The notes beneath the pieces are model-generated. The model saw nothing but the letters and a program-made list of their open reading frames with translations, had not been told where the DNA came from and did no database searches. Both the position numbers and the translations under genes were made by a program. 14,692 nt of DNA from an uncultured Lachnospiraceae bacterium (GTDB lineage: Bacteria > Bacillota > Clostridia > Lachnospirales > Lachnospiraceae): positions 1 to 14,692 of the forward strand of contig CAJUSS010000091.1 in the NCBI GenBank assembly GCA_910588895.1, in the 5' to 3' direction. This document shows positions 8,001 to 13,299 of the stretch, in pieces; the first letter of the stretch is position 1, and the number at the start of each line of letters is the position of its first letter.

Positions 8001-8802
8001 TGTGCGGCTGGAGGAGTCAGATCCGGATGGCTGGCATGATCTGATCCGTATCGATGCGAATGAAACCGATTATCGATATAAACTGCAGTACAAGGCCCTT
8101 GCCTCAAACGTAAAAAATGTTTTCTTGATCGACTATATTGAAAATGGAGACGATACGGTCTATGCCGGTCTGCTCACAGGCGTAGACCTTAGCGGAGCAG
8201 AGACGGAAAGGCACAAGGTCAAGGTATATGTCCAGACCAGCCAACTGGCAGGGCGAGAGCCGTCTGACGATCTGCCAGAGGCATTGCGGTTTGAGGCGAA
8301 AGGCGATTGGATGCTGGTAGAAGATCCAGATACTTATGATCGCTGGGCATATGTCACGGCAGTCGCGTTTGACTTTGGGGATCGTACATTTAATCCTATA
8401 GATACCGACGGCTCTGCGGCCGACGGAGACCGATCGGCGAGCATCGAACTTAAGATGTCGTCAGTCTATGGCGGAAAGCCAGGCTGCAGAGACGAGGAGA
8501 TGCCGGGAGCGGGCTATGAGCTGTATAACACCTGTAAGGTCTATCAGAGAACGGGAGACAGCCAAGATCTGGTAGCGACCGATGCCACTTACACAAAGGT
8601 CGTCATCAGCTATGACACGACAACGCTCTCACGGCCGATCCGTCTGCCCGACACCGGCGGCCCGGGCCTTATGCAGTTCAACCGCTTCGGCTGGATCCTC
8701 CTGCTGATCGCCCTGATGATGGCAGGAGCGGAAGTACGGTATTTCGGCGGACAGCGGCGCAAGATCTTGACAGAAGGAGATCCGGGAGAGCCAGGACACT
8801 GA
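2077..8802 (+). CDS. Giant LPDTG-anchored surface protein with flagellin-like modules (probable pilus tip or ancillary adhesin)
   Basis: This is a 2241-residue secreted wall protein. Residues 1-43 form a signal peptide (Arg/Lys-rich start, hydrophobic core 20-41, cleavage near VLGA). A beta-rich domain lies at ~95-305. Acidic A/E/T-rich low-complexity segments (~312-425 and 468-605) split it from a second beta-rich part (~610-775). A further low-complexity stretch follows, then the ending TYAV near 896-899, which resembles adhesin modules usually ending in FS-x-YAV. Residues ~920-1530 are charged and helical, with repeated AYEGLDGAE/RYDGLKGKE-type bundles. Residues ~1530-1968 hold three flagellin-D1-like modules. 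A beta-rich domain precedes LPDTG (2190-2194), a membrane segment and a basic tail. Eleven cysteines in the mature protein are unusual for this class. Its position before the major pilin suggests the tip subunit, which is inference. Confidence 0.9.
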   Translation: MQDKERIRRRRTGMDAKRRCSAFLSAMLAAVMTLNMPLSVLGAEGIEAFASVSNSKAASKSDAGEKGDGSGADRGSHSEPLDMEEGWMTAKNAEYRPGARQDVDIYVIAEDNDVVPGNMSTMRIYLKNNTGSAIADGTLSFTGSRIRKEDGVFTEISKTGMAGGASMDTAGGLDVYEGLDEDRLDEIEALEAEAYAREFGKDEDGEGLTELTGLYLEPGRLHEIEFAFYTDDGAGDGKAYVDFRFQGEGGEGKIRSSEKFYYSIGLPSVNIELLDGQALETGVEHELSIWMSAPSWTDYEVEEVQIPVEKIGSATAAEVKAETEAEAEDTGDDKTGAETAGTDGSQTEAAKAESGAEGTKAEDAGSESVDTGTETEGAGAEDVQTEAAGTEEVQEKETGAAGTEEVQEETEAQTEEETQEVYIIEDEAVPVVVETGAAEDLALGRSARVPAVVCAPLMRTEDTSILAAGSMETEAKDLTEDAVQETSERKTAAEVPAETKPAPPADPAGQESEGTALAAPESTAAEDRTAAEGGDTAQDKIIENSTEVAVKEDSTEAAVAEDSTEAAVAESGTETAPEESAEDKAATKAGEEAVAREAEQADQIAQALAIKESKVSYTVEVFGTEFKKFRPKKIAEAEDIGWIACLYQLAEDARPGVYYGKVTANGTWQKRSFTTSQGFLFEITGEGAITLKSKLDGMSVEVSGPVSSFPEADELELLIEALSREEQEAVEEALDGEGMPYAAFSLSLLANGESADTQGPVTVKISDQTIKEDTAQIVAAQEAQAAAAASMAEQAEGSRAETEPQTETEPQAEASVRKGPGAAGKMKSRALLAGDGSLLEGEEKKEEDEETVIANSKAANLTLMKVDTRSAQTKGLEAGVTESGALLAETSEIMATYAVTREGEGAGEPEETDTPGETDPAVIHEMVAAFAELVNTIYSGYFDDTGNVYRAVGSLHTAIEEAGKKEEQILRAAPDAGETEDVFSSASDRLSEIRNAWESERSVFDGYLERFKQEAEGDTAWSAHFTTIQDALRCLDRYQYGFSEEEYADYHSQLMGGQFRAALREMGEQLAHMEPEALKEVGLSELIEMIESLEGFRSYYLDPTDPEVTAGTTEEEREQATKLAGDFASIRAAVFLERAERLKQEVKADTDGSYSGYTGYHKFSIAMDDVCRLQDEEADIDLDEETKAKVAAAREELKALRYQLSTAITPDALEAFEKFRADYEALMREHEDPESYAKWEWENTEDRTGTRDRIKALFRLADILPAELFEQIKEQRAELERILSEEAEKEFERILEVLEEWYKAPEEELDKDKMVKAAEELLGYFWYTQEQLERLELLKNGNKSQDADRFVEAARAFIKKITDGFADNFTTENGEVLVYDLLTAYEAVMEAYEGLDGAERSLPEVETEKEALDKAWGEIDDKYKEIDPDLYRFLRAVYALQKRYDGLKGKEQETYPWNLQLAYEGCLDQKSGFEEKFSDNADFVKAAPVLEEIGKWLDSLKELAAEDDGPGAGTYIAGSEPWDETASIPQTTMENAAAFQQLAETMEDGLAGIYAMCEWIQELTERYYNATNTDADRNNIRLEIDQLLVEIDRVAKSTEYDNWYGLVGGDAYAVTAFQDRIDNPMKIQIPSMTVSGLGLQGLGVLDSQDAEMIQTAVADALEKIAETRAEVGARKDLSNYIADAMQNWGWSGENDTAGDEHAFETSVKQYPPIDLGEENDAIPPSLDQALDLITNLQIFEGTLNTEHDMLQRMNEIAAKWVNDAGQTTDVPAVRAKLQSLSEGLTFLAEYVSYKGWHGLGGTGRLQVPMGWPGYMDGEEGGTCTYEGHIDIPISAVTAEDLGIGTVTGTEGAEAMQASILAAIGKVGLQRSIFGAWQNTCEHIVNLCEIRMSGVPLFGNEFDRGELPHVPIRLTGAFDKIYKDMQDRIYELEVRKADGVNTEEDKRSIDIEIQELEKGVNVLIDLIKTEVAVTPFVRLEESDPDGWHDLIRIDANETDYRYKLQYKALASNVKNVFLIDYIENGDDTVYAGLLTGVDLSGAETERHKVKVYVQTSQLAGREPSDDLPEALRFEAKGDWMLVEDPDTYDRWAYVTAVAFDFGDRTFNPIDTDGSAADGDRSASIELKMSSVYGGKPGCRDEEMPGAGYELYNTCKVYQRTGDSQDLVATDATYTKVVISYDTTTLSRPIRLPDTGGPGLMQFNRFGWILLLIALMMAGAEVRYFGGQRRKILTEGDPGEPGH
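3235..3300 (+). repeat. Duplicated acidic 27-bp segment
   Basis: The codons for AAGTEEVQE occur twice, at 3235-3261 and 3274-3300. The copies differ at two third-codon positions and are separated by 12 bp. They lie in the first low-complexity stretch of the giant adhesin, which probably grew by slippage. Confidence 0.8.
3703..3810 (+). repeat. 27-bp tandem repeat in the adhesin low-complexity region
   Basis: Four consecutive 9-codon units encode ENSTEVAVK, EDSTEAAVA, EDSTEAAVA and a degenerate ESGTETAPE. Units 2 (3730-3756) and 3 (3757-3783) are identical in DNA. The period is a multiple of three, so changes in copy number would keep the reading frame. Confidence 0.9.
6673..7140 (+). other. 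Flagellin-D1-like module A within the adhesin
   Basis: Residues ~1533-1688 follow the flagellin layout. A helix (GIYAMCEWIQELTERYY) leads to NTDADRNNIRLEID and QLLVEIDRVAKSTEYDNW, matching the flagellin N-terminal pattern of NTDxDR-x2-I-x2-EI-x-QL-x2-EIDR(I/V)A-x2-T-x-(F/Y). A short beta part (MKIQIPSMTV, LGLQGLGVL) resembles the flagellin KIQVGA and LGL-x2-LNV stretch. A C-terminal-type helix follows (ALEKIAETRAEVGAR, 1660-1674), matching AI-x2-V-x2-R-x2-LGA. The similarity is by eye only. Confidence 0.75.
7261..7755 (+). other. Flagellin-D1-like module B within the adhesin
   Basis: Residues ~1729-1893 contain EGTLNTEHDMLQRMNEIA (1740-1757), very close to the clostridial flagellin pattern EGAL-x-E-x-H-x-MLQRMNELA. 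After a beta-rich insert with Gly/Trp runs comes AAIGKVGLQRSIFGAWQN (1861-1878) and then EHIVNL, matching the flagellin C-terminal AI-x-KV-x2-QRS-x2-GA-x-QN-x2-EH-x-I-x-NL. This is the clearest of the three C-terminal matches. Confidence 0.75.
7801..7980 (+). other. Flagellin-N-like module C within the adhesin
   Basis: Residues ~1909-1968 contain MQDRIYELEVRKADGVNT (1924-1941) followed by EEDKRSIDIEIQELEKGV. These match the flagellin N-terminal helix pattern LQR-x2-ELAVQAANGTNT-x2-DR-x2-I-x2-EI-x-QL. No C-terminal-type partner helix follows; the protein passes into a beta-rich domain. Confidence 0.65.
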
Positions 8803-8811
8803 GCCATCCCG

Positions 8812-8836
8812 GGATGCAGGCAGGACCTGCATCCGG
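8812..8836 (+). promoter_or_regulatory. Hairpin 1 in the adhesin-pilin leader
   Basis: GATGCAGG (8813-8820) pairs with CCTGCATC (8826-8833), and the flanking CCGG/CGG extends the stem past a one-base bulge. It starts about 10 bases after the adhesin stop codon. No T-run follows, so a processing, stability or weak termination role is more likely than a standard terminator. Confidence 0.6.
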
Positions 8837-8851
8837 AAAGATGATGTGATG

Positions 8852-8875
8852 CCTGCGGAGGGATCCCTCCGCAGG
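8852..8875 (+). promoter_or_regulatory. Perfect 24-bp palindrome (hairpin 2) in the pilin leader
   Basis: CCTGCGGAGG, GATC, CCTCCGCAGG: a perfect palindrome that forms a 10-bp stem with a GATC tetraloop in RNA. No T-run follows. It lies 177 bases upstream of the pilin start, with the remaining leader purine-rich. With hairpin 1 it could protect or process the transcript so that pilin is made in excess over the adhesin. Confidence 0.65.
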
Positions 8876-9052
8876 GTTACATAGATAGATGGAGACAGCA
8901 GCAAACCTATACCAACTACAGGGAAGTGACAGGTACAGATAGACGGGTAGGGGAAAGGAGAGGAGCAAAAAAAGAAAAAGTGCGGCATCTGGGGCGATGC
9001 CCGGACGAAGTGGACACAGCAGTGCAAAGAGCAGATATAAAAAGGAAAGGAA

Positions 9053-10663
9053 ATGAGAGTTATGAGGAAAATGAAGAAGTTGTTGAGCATCTTGATGGCA
9101 GCGACCATGACGCTGGCCATGGCGGCTCCGGCGTTTGCGGCGGGAACGGGTGATGGAGGCGATGATACGTCAACAGGGACGATCACGATCACCAATGCGA
9201 CGGTGGATAAAGAGTATACGGCATATAAGTTGTTTGATGCCAATCCCGCTGGTGGAGAGGATGGGCTGATCGCGTATACCACTACAAAGGCTGTGTCGGA
9301 TTGGTTTACTGGACAGGGTGGGAACCCCTTCAAGTTCGAACAGGTAGGAGAAGCGGATCTTTACAATGTAGGTCTGATAGAGGGAGCGACAGATACGGTT
9401 GTGACAGAGTTCCTCCAGAGTCTTGTTGTGGGTGAAGATAACGAGATAGATCCAGATGCAGACTTTTTTACGCAATTTCAACCAGCAGCTACGAAAACAG
9501 CAGAAGCAGCAGAAGTCGTTTTGAGCGTTCCCTATGGTTACTACATGGTGACCAGCTCCCTGGGTGCAGTGGTGAGTGTAGACTATACAAATAAAGATGC
9601 GGTGATCCTGGACAAAAACCAGAGTGGACCCTCTTGGAATGAGGAGGAGGATCCGGATGCAGGCAAGAAGATCGTTGAAGATAATAAGACGATGACGGAT
9701 ATCTCCTCTGCAGATTATGGCGATACCGTAGACTTTCAGATCAGGTTTACGACTACTAATTATCATGGTGAGAAGGAGATCTACAATTATTATGTATACG
9801 ACAAGCTGGGGGAAGGGCTGGCCTATGATAAAGACACCCTTACAGTCAAGGTAGGCGAAGATGAGCTCTCTGACTCTGGATTTACAGTCGACTGGGATGA
9901 TGAAAAGAACGGATTTACGGTCGATATCCCCTGGTCAACGGATAAAGCCTCCCCAAACAAGATCACGGTAAACTACAGCGCTACAGTAACCGACAAGGCA
10001 GTCATTGCTGGGGATGGGAACAAAAATACGGCTTGGTTTACCTTTAAGGAGAAGGATCCTGGAACGACCCCAGATCCAGATGAGCCCGAGGTCAAGTATG
10101 AGAATGTGGAGCGTGAAACGACCACCTATGTTTATGCATTAGGTATCAATAAGACAGATGCGGCAGGTAATGGCTTGGCAGGTGCTACCTTTGCGTTAAC
10201 AGATGAAAATGGCAATGCGATCAATGTATCTGGTGGTACAGATGGTGTATATCAGTATGATAAGACTGCAACGAGCAATACGGTTGTTTCTCCGGAGGGC
10301 GGTGTGATCAAGATCAAGGGCCTTGCGGCAGGCAGATATATTCTGACAGAGACTGCAGCACCGGCAGGCTATAATCGGGTAGTCGATCCGGTAACGATCG
10401 AGGCGAAGATCGCAGAGACATCAACTTATAAAGCAACTTATCATTATACCTATGTAGATGGAACGATCACGGAAGTGGAGGAAGCAGGTGAGCATGTGAC
10501 CACAGTTCGTTCAGATTTTCCGCTTGTCCTGGAAAATGTGATCAACTATGCAGGTGCTATGCTTCCCTCCACCGGCGGCATCGGTACCACGGTCTTCTAC
10601 GCGGCAGGCATCCTCCTGATGGCAGGTGCAGTGTTCTTCGTAGTGAGGAGAAAGAGAGCGTAA
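9053..10663 (+). CDS. Major (backbone) pilin, LPSTG-anchored, isopeptide type
   Basis: This 536-residue secreted pilin is the likely polymerised shaft subunit. The signal peptide ends near PAFAA (about residue 30). A D1-like region runs to ~190. A GramPos pilin D2/isopeptide-type domain covers about 205-340, from K205-K206 (KKIVED), through YGDTVDFQI, to GNKNTAW (N323), the segment where D2 domains close their Lys-Asn bond. A SpaA/Cna-B-like domain covers ~360-455, with K367 near its start and the E-box YILTETAAPAGY at 429-440 (E433). It ends in LPSTGG (504-509), a membrane segment and RRKRA. No WxxxVxVYPK pilin motif is visible; K188 at the D1/D2 junction is one candidate linking lysine. ATG 9062 is an alternative start. 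The sortase follows 44 nt later with no terminator between. Confidence 0.92.
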   Translation: MRVMRKMKKLLSILMAATMTLAMAAPAFAAGTGDGGDDTSTGTITITNATVDKEYTAYKLFDANPAGGEDGLIAYTTTKAVSDWFTGQGGNPFKFEQVGEADLYNVGLIEGATDTVVTEFLQSLVVGEDNEIDPDADFFTQFQPAATKTAEAAEVVLSVPYGYYMVTSSLGAVVSVDYTNKDAVILDKNQSGPSWNEEEDPDAGKKIVEDNKTMTDISSADYGDTVDFQIRFTTTNYHGEKEIYNYYVYDKLGEGLAYDKDTLTVKVGEDELSDSGFTVDWDDEKNGFTVDIPWSTDKASPNKITVNYSATVTDKAVIAGDGNKNTAWFTFKEKDPGTTPDPDEPEVKYENVERETTTYVYALGINKTDAAGNGLAGATFALTDENGNAINVSGGTDGVYQYDKTATSNTVVSPEGGVIKIKGLAAGRYILTETAAPAGYNRVVDPVTIEAKIAETSTYKATYHYTYVDGTITEVEEAGEHVTTVRSDFPLVLENVINYAGAMLPSTGGIGTTVFYAAGILLMAGAVFFVVRRKRA

Positions 10664-10707
10664 GTTTCCAGCAGTGATGATCAGAGCAGAAAGGATAAAA
10701 AGGCCCG

Positions 10708-11715
10708 ATGAAACGGATGATAGTAAATATCTTGATCGTACTGATCTTTTTAACGGGCCTTGGCGTCCTTTTGTATCCGGCGGTCAGTGACTATCTGAAC
10801 CAGAAGAACGCCTCCCGTGCGATCGCGTCCTACGATCGGATCGTGGAGGAGCTGCCGGAAGAAGACTACACCCGGCAGATGCTGGACGCCGCCTCTTATA
10901 ATGCGTACCTGACCAGCTTTTCCAGTCTGGGCGGCGCCACATCGGCGGAGCAGGAGAGGGAGGACAGTCCCTATGAGGAACTGCTGGATGTGACCGGGAA
11001 CGGGGTCATGGGTTCCCTCAAGATCCCCTGCATCAAGGTGGATCTCCCGATCTGCCACGGCACCAGCGAGAGTGTCCTCCAGATAGCGGTGGGTCATTAT
11101 CAGGGTTCTTCCCTTCCCATCGGCGGGGAGAGCACCCACGCGATCCTCACCGGCCACAGAGGTCTGCCCTCAGCCCGGCTCTTTACGGATCTGGACCGTC
11201 TGGAGGAAGGCGATGTCTTCTATATCAAGGCCCTGGGAGACATCCTGGAATACCAGATCGACCAGATCTTGACTGTCCTGCCGGAGGAGGTGGACAGTCT
11301 GGGGATCGTGCCTGGGGAGGATTATGTTACCCTGGTGACCTGTACGCCCTACGGGATCAACAGCCACCGGATGCTGATCCGGGGGACCCGGATCCCCTAT
11401 GACGGGGGATATGGAGAAGAGGTGGCTATGAAACCGGCTCCGGCGGATACCGATGTACCAAAGGACCAGCAGGGGAACGGTCTCACCACCAGACAATGGG
11501 TGCTCTTCGGCGTGTTGGCCTTCGGGGCATCCATAGGCGCAGGTCTCCTCCTTCCCGGCAAAAAGACCAGGGATAAGGGGAAGGACCAGGAAGGAGAGGC
11601 CGATAAACAAGAGAACGGCAGGACAAAAGGAAAGCAAGGAAAAGACGAGAGAAGGTTCTCTAATAGCAGCATGACAGAGAAGAAAGAAGGTAGCCATGAT
11701 CAAGAAGAAGACTAA
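10708..11715 (+). CDS. Class C (pilin-polymerising) sortase
   Basis: This 335-residue membrane transpeptidase joins pilins through their LPXTG signals. An N-terminal membrane segment occupies about residues 5-27. A class C lid-like segment, DSPYEELL, precedes GNGVMGSLKIP. The catalytic His is H150 (LTGHRG), Cys is C212 (TLVTCTPYG) and Arg is R221 (NSHR); the 62-residue His-Cys and 9-residue Cys-Arg spacings fit class C enzymes as I remember them. A second membrane segment (~263-285, WVLFGVLAFGASIGAGLLLP) is followed by an unusual ~50-residue K/E/D/Q-rich cytoplasmic tail. It sits between the major and minor pilin genes, and its stop codon overlaps the minor pilin start by 20 nt, implying coupled translation. 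ATG 10717 is a possible alternative start. Confidence 0.93.
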   Translation: MKRMIVNILIVLIFLTGLGVLLYPAVSDYLNQKNASRAIASYDRIVEELPEEDYTRQMLDAASYNAYLTSFSSLGGATSAEQEREDSPYEELLDVTGNGVMGSLKIPCIKVDLPICHGTSESVLQIAVGHYQGSSLPIGGESTHAILTGHRGLPSARLFTDLDRLEEGDVFYIKALGDILEYQIDQILTVLPEEVDSLGIVPGEDYVTLVTCTPYGINSHRMLIRGTRIPYDGGYGEEVAMKPAPADTDVPKDQQGNGLTTRQWVLFGVLAFGASIGAGLLLPGKKTRDKGKDQEGEADKQENGRTKGKQGKDERRFSNSSMTEKKEGSHDQEED

Positions 11716-12553
11716 AAAGATGGCAGCTTTTCTGGCGGCAGTCTTGATGGCAGCCCTGTGCCTGTGCCAGGCCGCATTTGCTGCGGAAACGAAAAGCGCA
11801 GGGATAGAAGAAAGAGGCTCTACGCTGTCCATCGATCTGGAGGGACAGGATAAGAGAGCGACCATGGCTCTCTATCAGATAGGGGACTGGGACGGAGAGC
11901 AGGGGGCATATGTACTGAACGGGACCTTTGCAGGTTCAGGCGTGGACTTAGCGGAGCTGATGGCGGGAGATGGGATGACCACCCAGGAGATGGAGGACAC
12001 ATGTGCCGCCCTGGTGGCCTATGCAGAGGCGAAGGGGATAACGGCACAGGAGGTCAAGGATACAGAAGAGGGAAGATTGACCTTCGGTCCCGTGGGGAAC
12101 GGTCTTTATCTGGTGGCCCAGACTGGGGAGGACAGCGCATTTCAAGTAGCGCCGTTCTTTACCACCCTTCCTCGTTTAGAGGATGAGGGCTGGGACTACC
12201 AGGTGGAGGCCCATCCGAAGAACGCGGTCGTCCCTGTGCCGCCTGCGGAAGTTCCTACAGAAGCACCCACACAGTCTGGCAATGGCAGCACCAGCGGCGG
12301 CAGCAGTACCAGACGCTCCTCCGGTGCAGCAAACACGATCAACGCAGAGGCAGCTACGGATACGATCGAAGATGAGGCTACGCCATTAGGGGAGCAGATC
12401 ATAGATACGATCGAGGATGCGCTGACCCCGTTGGCCAGTCTCCTTCCAAAGACCGGAGACCGCTCGGTGGCCTATCTGCCCTTATTTTTGGCCTTTTTGG
12501 CCAGTGGGGCGGGGATCGTGCTGTTTGCGGTGAAGAGGAAGCAGTATGTGTGA
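11696..12553 (+). CDS. Minor (probable basal) pilin, LPKTG-anchored, with pilin motif
   Basis: This 285-residue secreted pilin has a signal peptide ending near AAFAA (residue ~30). One D1-like pilin domain spans ~38-180. It ends with WDYQVEAHPKN, a clear pilin motif of the W-x3-V-x3-P-K form with the nucleophile candidate at K175. A P/T/S/G-rich spacer (~180-220) follows, then a 15-residue duplication, LPKTGD (250-255), a hydrophobic segment and KRKQYV. It is about half the size of the major pilin, and its place after the sortase suits a basal subunit, which is inference. Its ATG lies inside the sortase gene with AGAAGG 5 bases upstream. A terminator begins 39 bases after the stop. Confidence 0.9.
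   Translation: MIKKKTKKMAAFLAAVLMAALCLCQAAFAAETKSAGIEERGSTLSIDLEGQDKRATMALYQIGDWDGEQGAYVLNGTFAGSGVDLAELMAGDGMTTQEMEDTCAALVAYAEAKGITAQEVKDTEEGRLTFGPVGNGLYLVAQTGEDSAFQVAPFFTTLPRLEDEGWDYQVEAHPKNAVVPVPPAEVPTEAPTQSGNGSTSGGSSTRRSSGAANTINAEAATDTIEDEATPLGEQIIDTIEDALTPLASLLPKTGDRSVAYLPLFLAFLASGAGIVLFAVKRKQYV
12359..12448 (+). repeat. 45-bp tandem duplication before the LPKTG signal
   Basis: Two 15-codon units encode DTIEDEATPLGEQII and DTIEDALTPLASLLP. Both begin with the same DNA, GATACGATCGA (12359 and 12404), and then diverge. The second unit runs into the sorting signal. Confidence 0.75.
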
Positions 12554-12591
12554 TGGCTCGCTCCTTAGCGGGCAAAGCAGGATGAGAGGTC

Positions 12592-12636
12592 AAAAGACCT
12601 GGGGTATGCCTTTTTAAGGGCGGCCCCAGGTCTTTT
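12592..12636. terminator. Intrinsic terminator closing the pilus cluster
   Basis: A perfect 13-bp stem (AAAAGACCTGGGG at 12592-12604, CCCCAGGTCTTTT at 12624-12636) encloses a 19-base loop and ends in T4. Because the stem begins with A4, it can terminate transcription from either side. It follows the minor pilin stop by 38 bases and lies just beyond the decayed toxin gene on the other strand. Confidence 0.85.
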
Positions 12637-12640
12637 CTGC

Positions 12641-12799
12641 GATAGACAGCCGATCCGGCGTGATATAACATTACCGGTGTCCTATCCGATCGCCGGACAG
12701 CGTGTGGTCTTGGTTTTTCTCTGGCAGTGTTTCACCCTGCGATAAGGCCCGGATGATAGCATCCAGCAGATCGATATCGAGGCGTCGCTTCAATGCCGG
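12641..12799 (-). pseudogene. Decayed YafQ/RelE-type toxin relic
   Basis: Read on the minus strand from 12799, one frame gives ALKRRLDIDLLDAIIRAL, then SQGETLPEKNQDHTLSGD and RIGHR, then a TAA at 12671-12673, then CYITPDRLSI in the same frame. This follows the middle of YafQ-like mRNA interferases, whose pattern is LLD-x-VI-x-L(L)-x2-G-x-PLPEK-x-RDH-x-LSG-x-W-x-GYRECHI-x-PDWLLIY. The stop replaces the Glu of the RE-CHI segment. The N-terminal part is lost to frame changes and an upstream in-frame TAG (12800-12802), and the catalytic C-terminal end is absent. No antitoxin is recognisable next to it. It appears inactive. Confidence 0.7.
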
Positions 12800-12876
12800 C
12801 TAATGTCACGGTCCGTCGTTTTAGCTCCCGGAGCGGCTCCTTTGGCAGTAAGGATCGGACGGCATCCATATTAAAA

Positions 12877-12905
12877 TAGACAGATCGACCGATAAGGTTT
12901 ATACT
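12877..12905 (+). promoter_or_regulatory. Sigma-A promoter for the TSCPD gene
   Basis: TAGACA (12877-12882, five of six to consensus) and TATACT (12900-12905) are separated by exactly 17 bp. The start would be near 12912, followed by AAGGAGG at about 12938-12944 and ATG 12953. The gene is thus transcribed apart from the pilus operon. Confidence 0.65.
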
Positions 12906-12952
12906 ATAGCTGCAAACAAAAACATATGTTATGAACAAGGAGGAGCTTTGCT

Positions 12953-13210
12953 ATGCATTATACTGTAAAACCACAGAACGTTTGTCCCTCGTCCCTGTCC
13001 TTCGACCTGGAAGGCGATGTGGTGAGGAATGTGGAGTTTGTAAATGGCTGTAATGGAAATCTCAAGGCGATCGGCAAGCTGGTGGACGGTATGACCGTGG
13101 ACCAGATCGAATCCATCCTGAAAGGGAACACTTGCCGGACGAAAAATACTTCCTGCGCGGATCAGCTGGCGATCGCGGTCCGTGCGAAGTATGAGGAGAG
13201 CCGCAAATAG
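12953..13210 (+). CDS. TSCPD-domain small protein (TIGR03905-like)
   Basis: This 85-residue cytoplasmic protein has no signal peptide. Its sequence fits the short TSCPD family of Clostridia: C11 near the start, a central NGCNGNL (31-37), then C61 and TSCADQL (66-72). Four conserved-looking cysteines (11, 33, 61, 68) could bind metal, as suggested for the TSCPD domain that is also found at the end of some vitamin B12-dependent ribonucleotide reductases. The role of the stand-alone form is not known to me. AAGGAGG sits 8 bases before the ATG. It has its own promoter and terminator, so it is unlikely to be part of the pilus machinery. Confidence 0.88.
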   Translation: MHYTVKPQNVCPSSLSFDLEGDVVRNVEFVNGCNGNLKAIGKLVDGMTVDQIESILKGNTCRTKNTSCADQLAIAVRAKYEESRK

Positions 13211-13236
13211 GGACAGACAGAGCGGGGACACATAAG

Positions 13237-13273
13237 GGACCTGGGTGTTTTCACCTGGGTCCTTTTTATTTTT
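13237..13273 (+). terminator. Intrinsic terminator after the TSCPD gene
   Basis: GGACCTGGGTG (13237-13247) pairs with CACCTGGGTCC (13252-13262) around a TTTT loop, using two G-U pairs. It is followed at once by TTTTTATTTTT, a textbook arrangement 26 bases after the stop codon. Confidence 0.9.
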
Positions 13274-13299
13274 CTGGACTTTCTGTAGATCGTCAGGAG

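Noticed and set aside
9011..9041. TGGACA and TATAAA as a pilin promoter
   Set aside because: The spacer is 19 bp, and transcription would start after the ribosome-binding site, leaving almost no leader.
12732..12938. 68-codon reverse-strand gene
   Set aside because: Its frame crosses the toxin relic in the wrong frame and has no recognisable domain.
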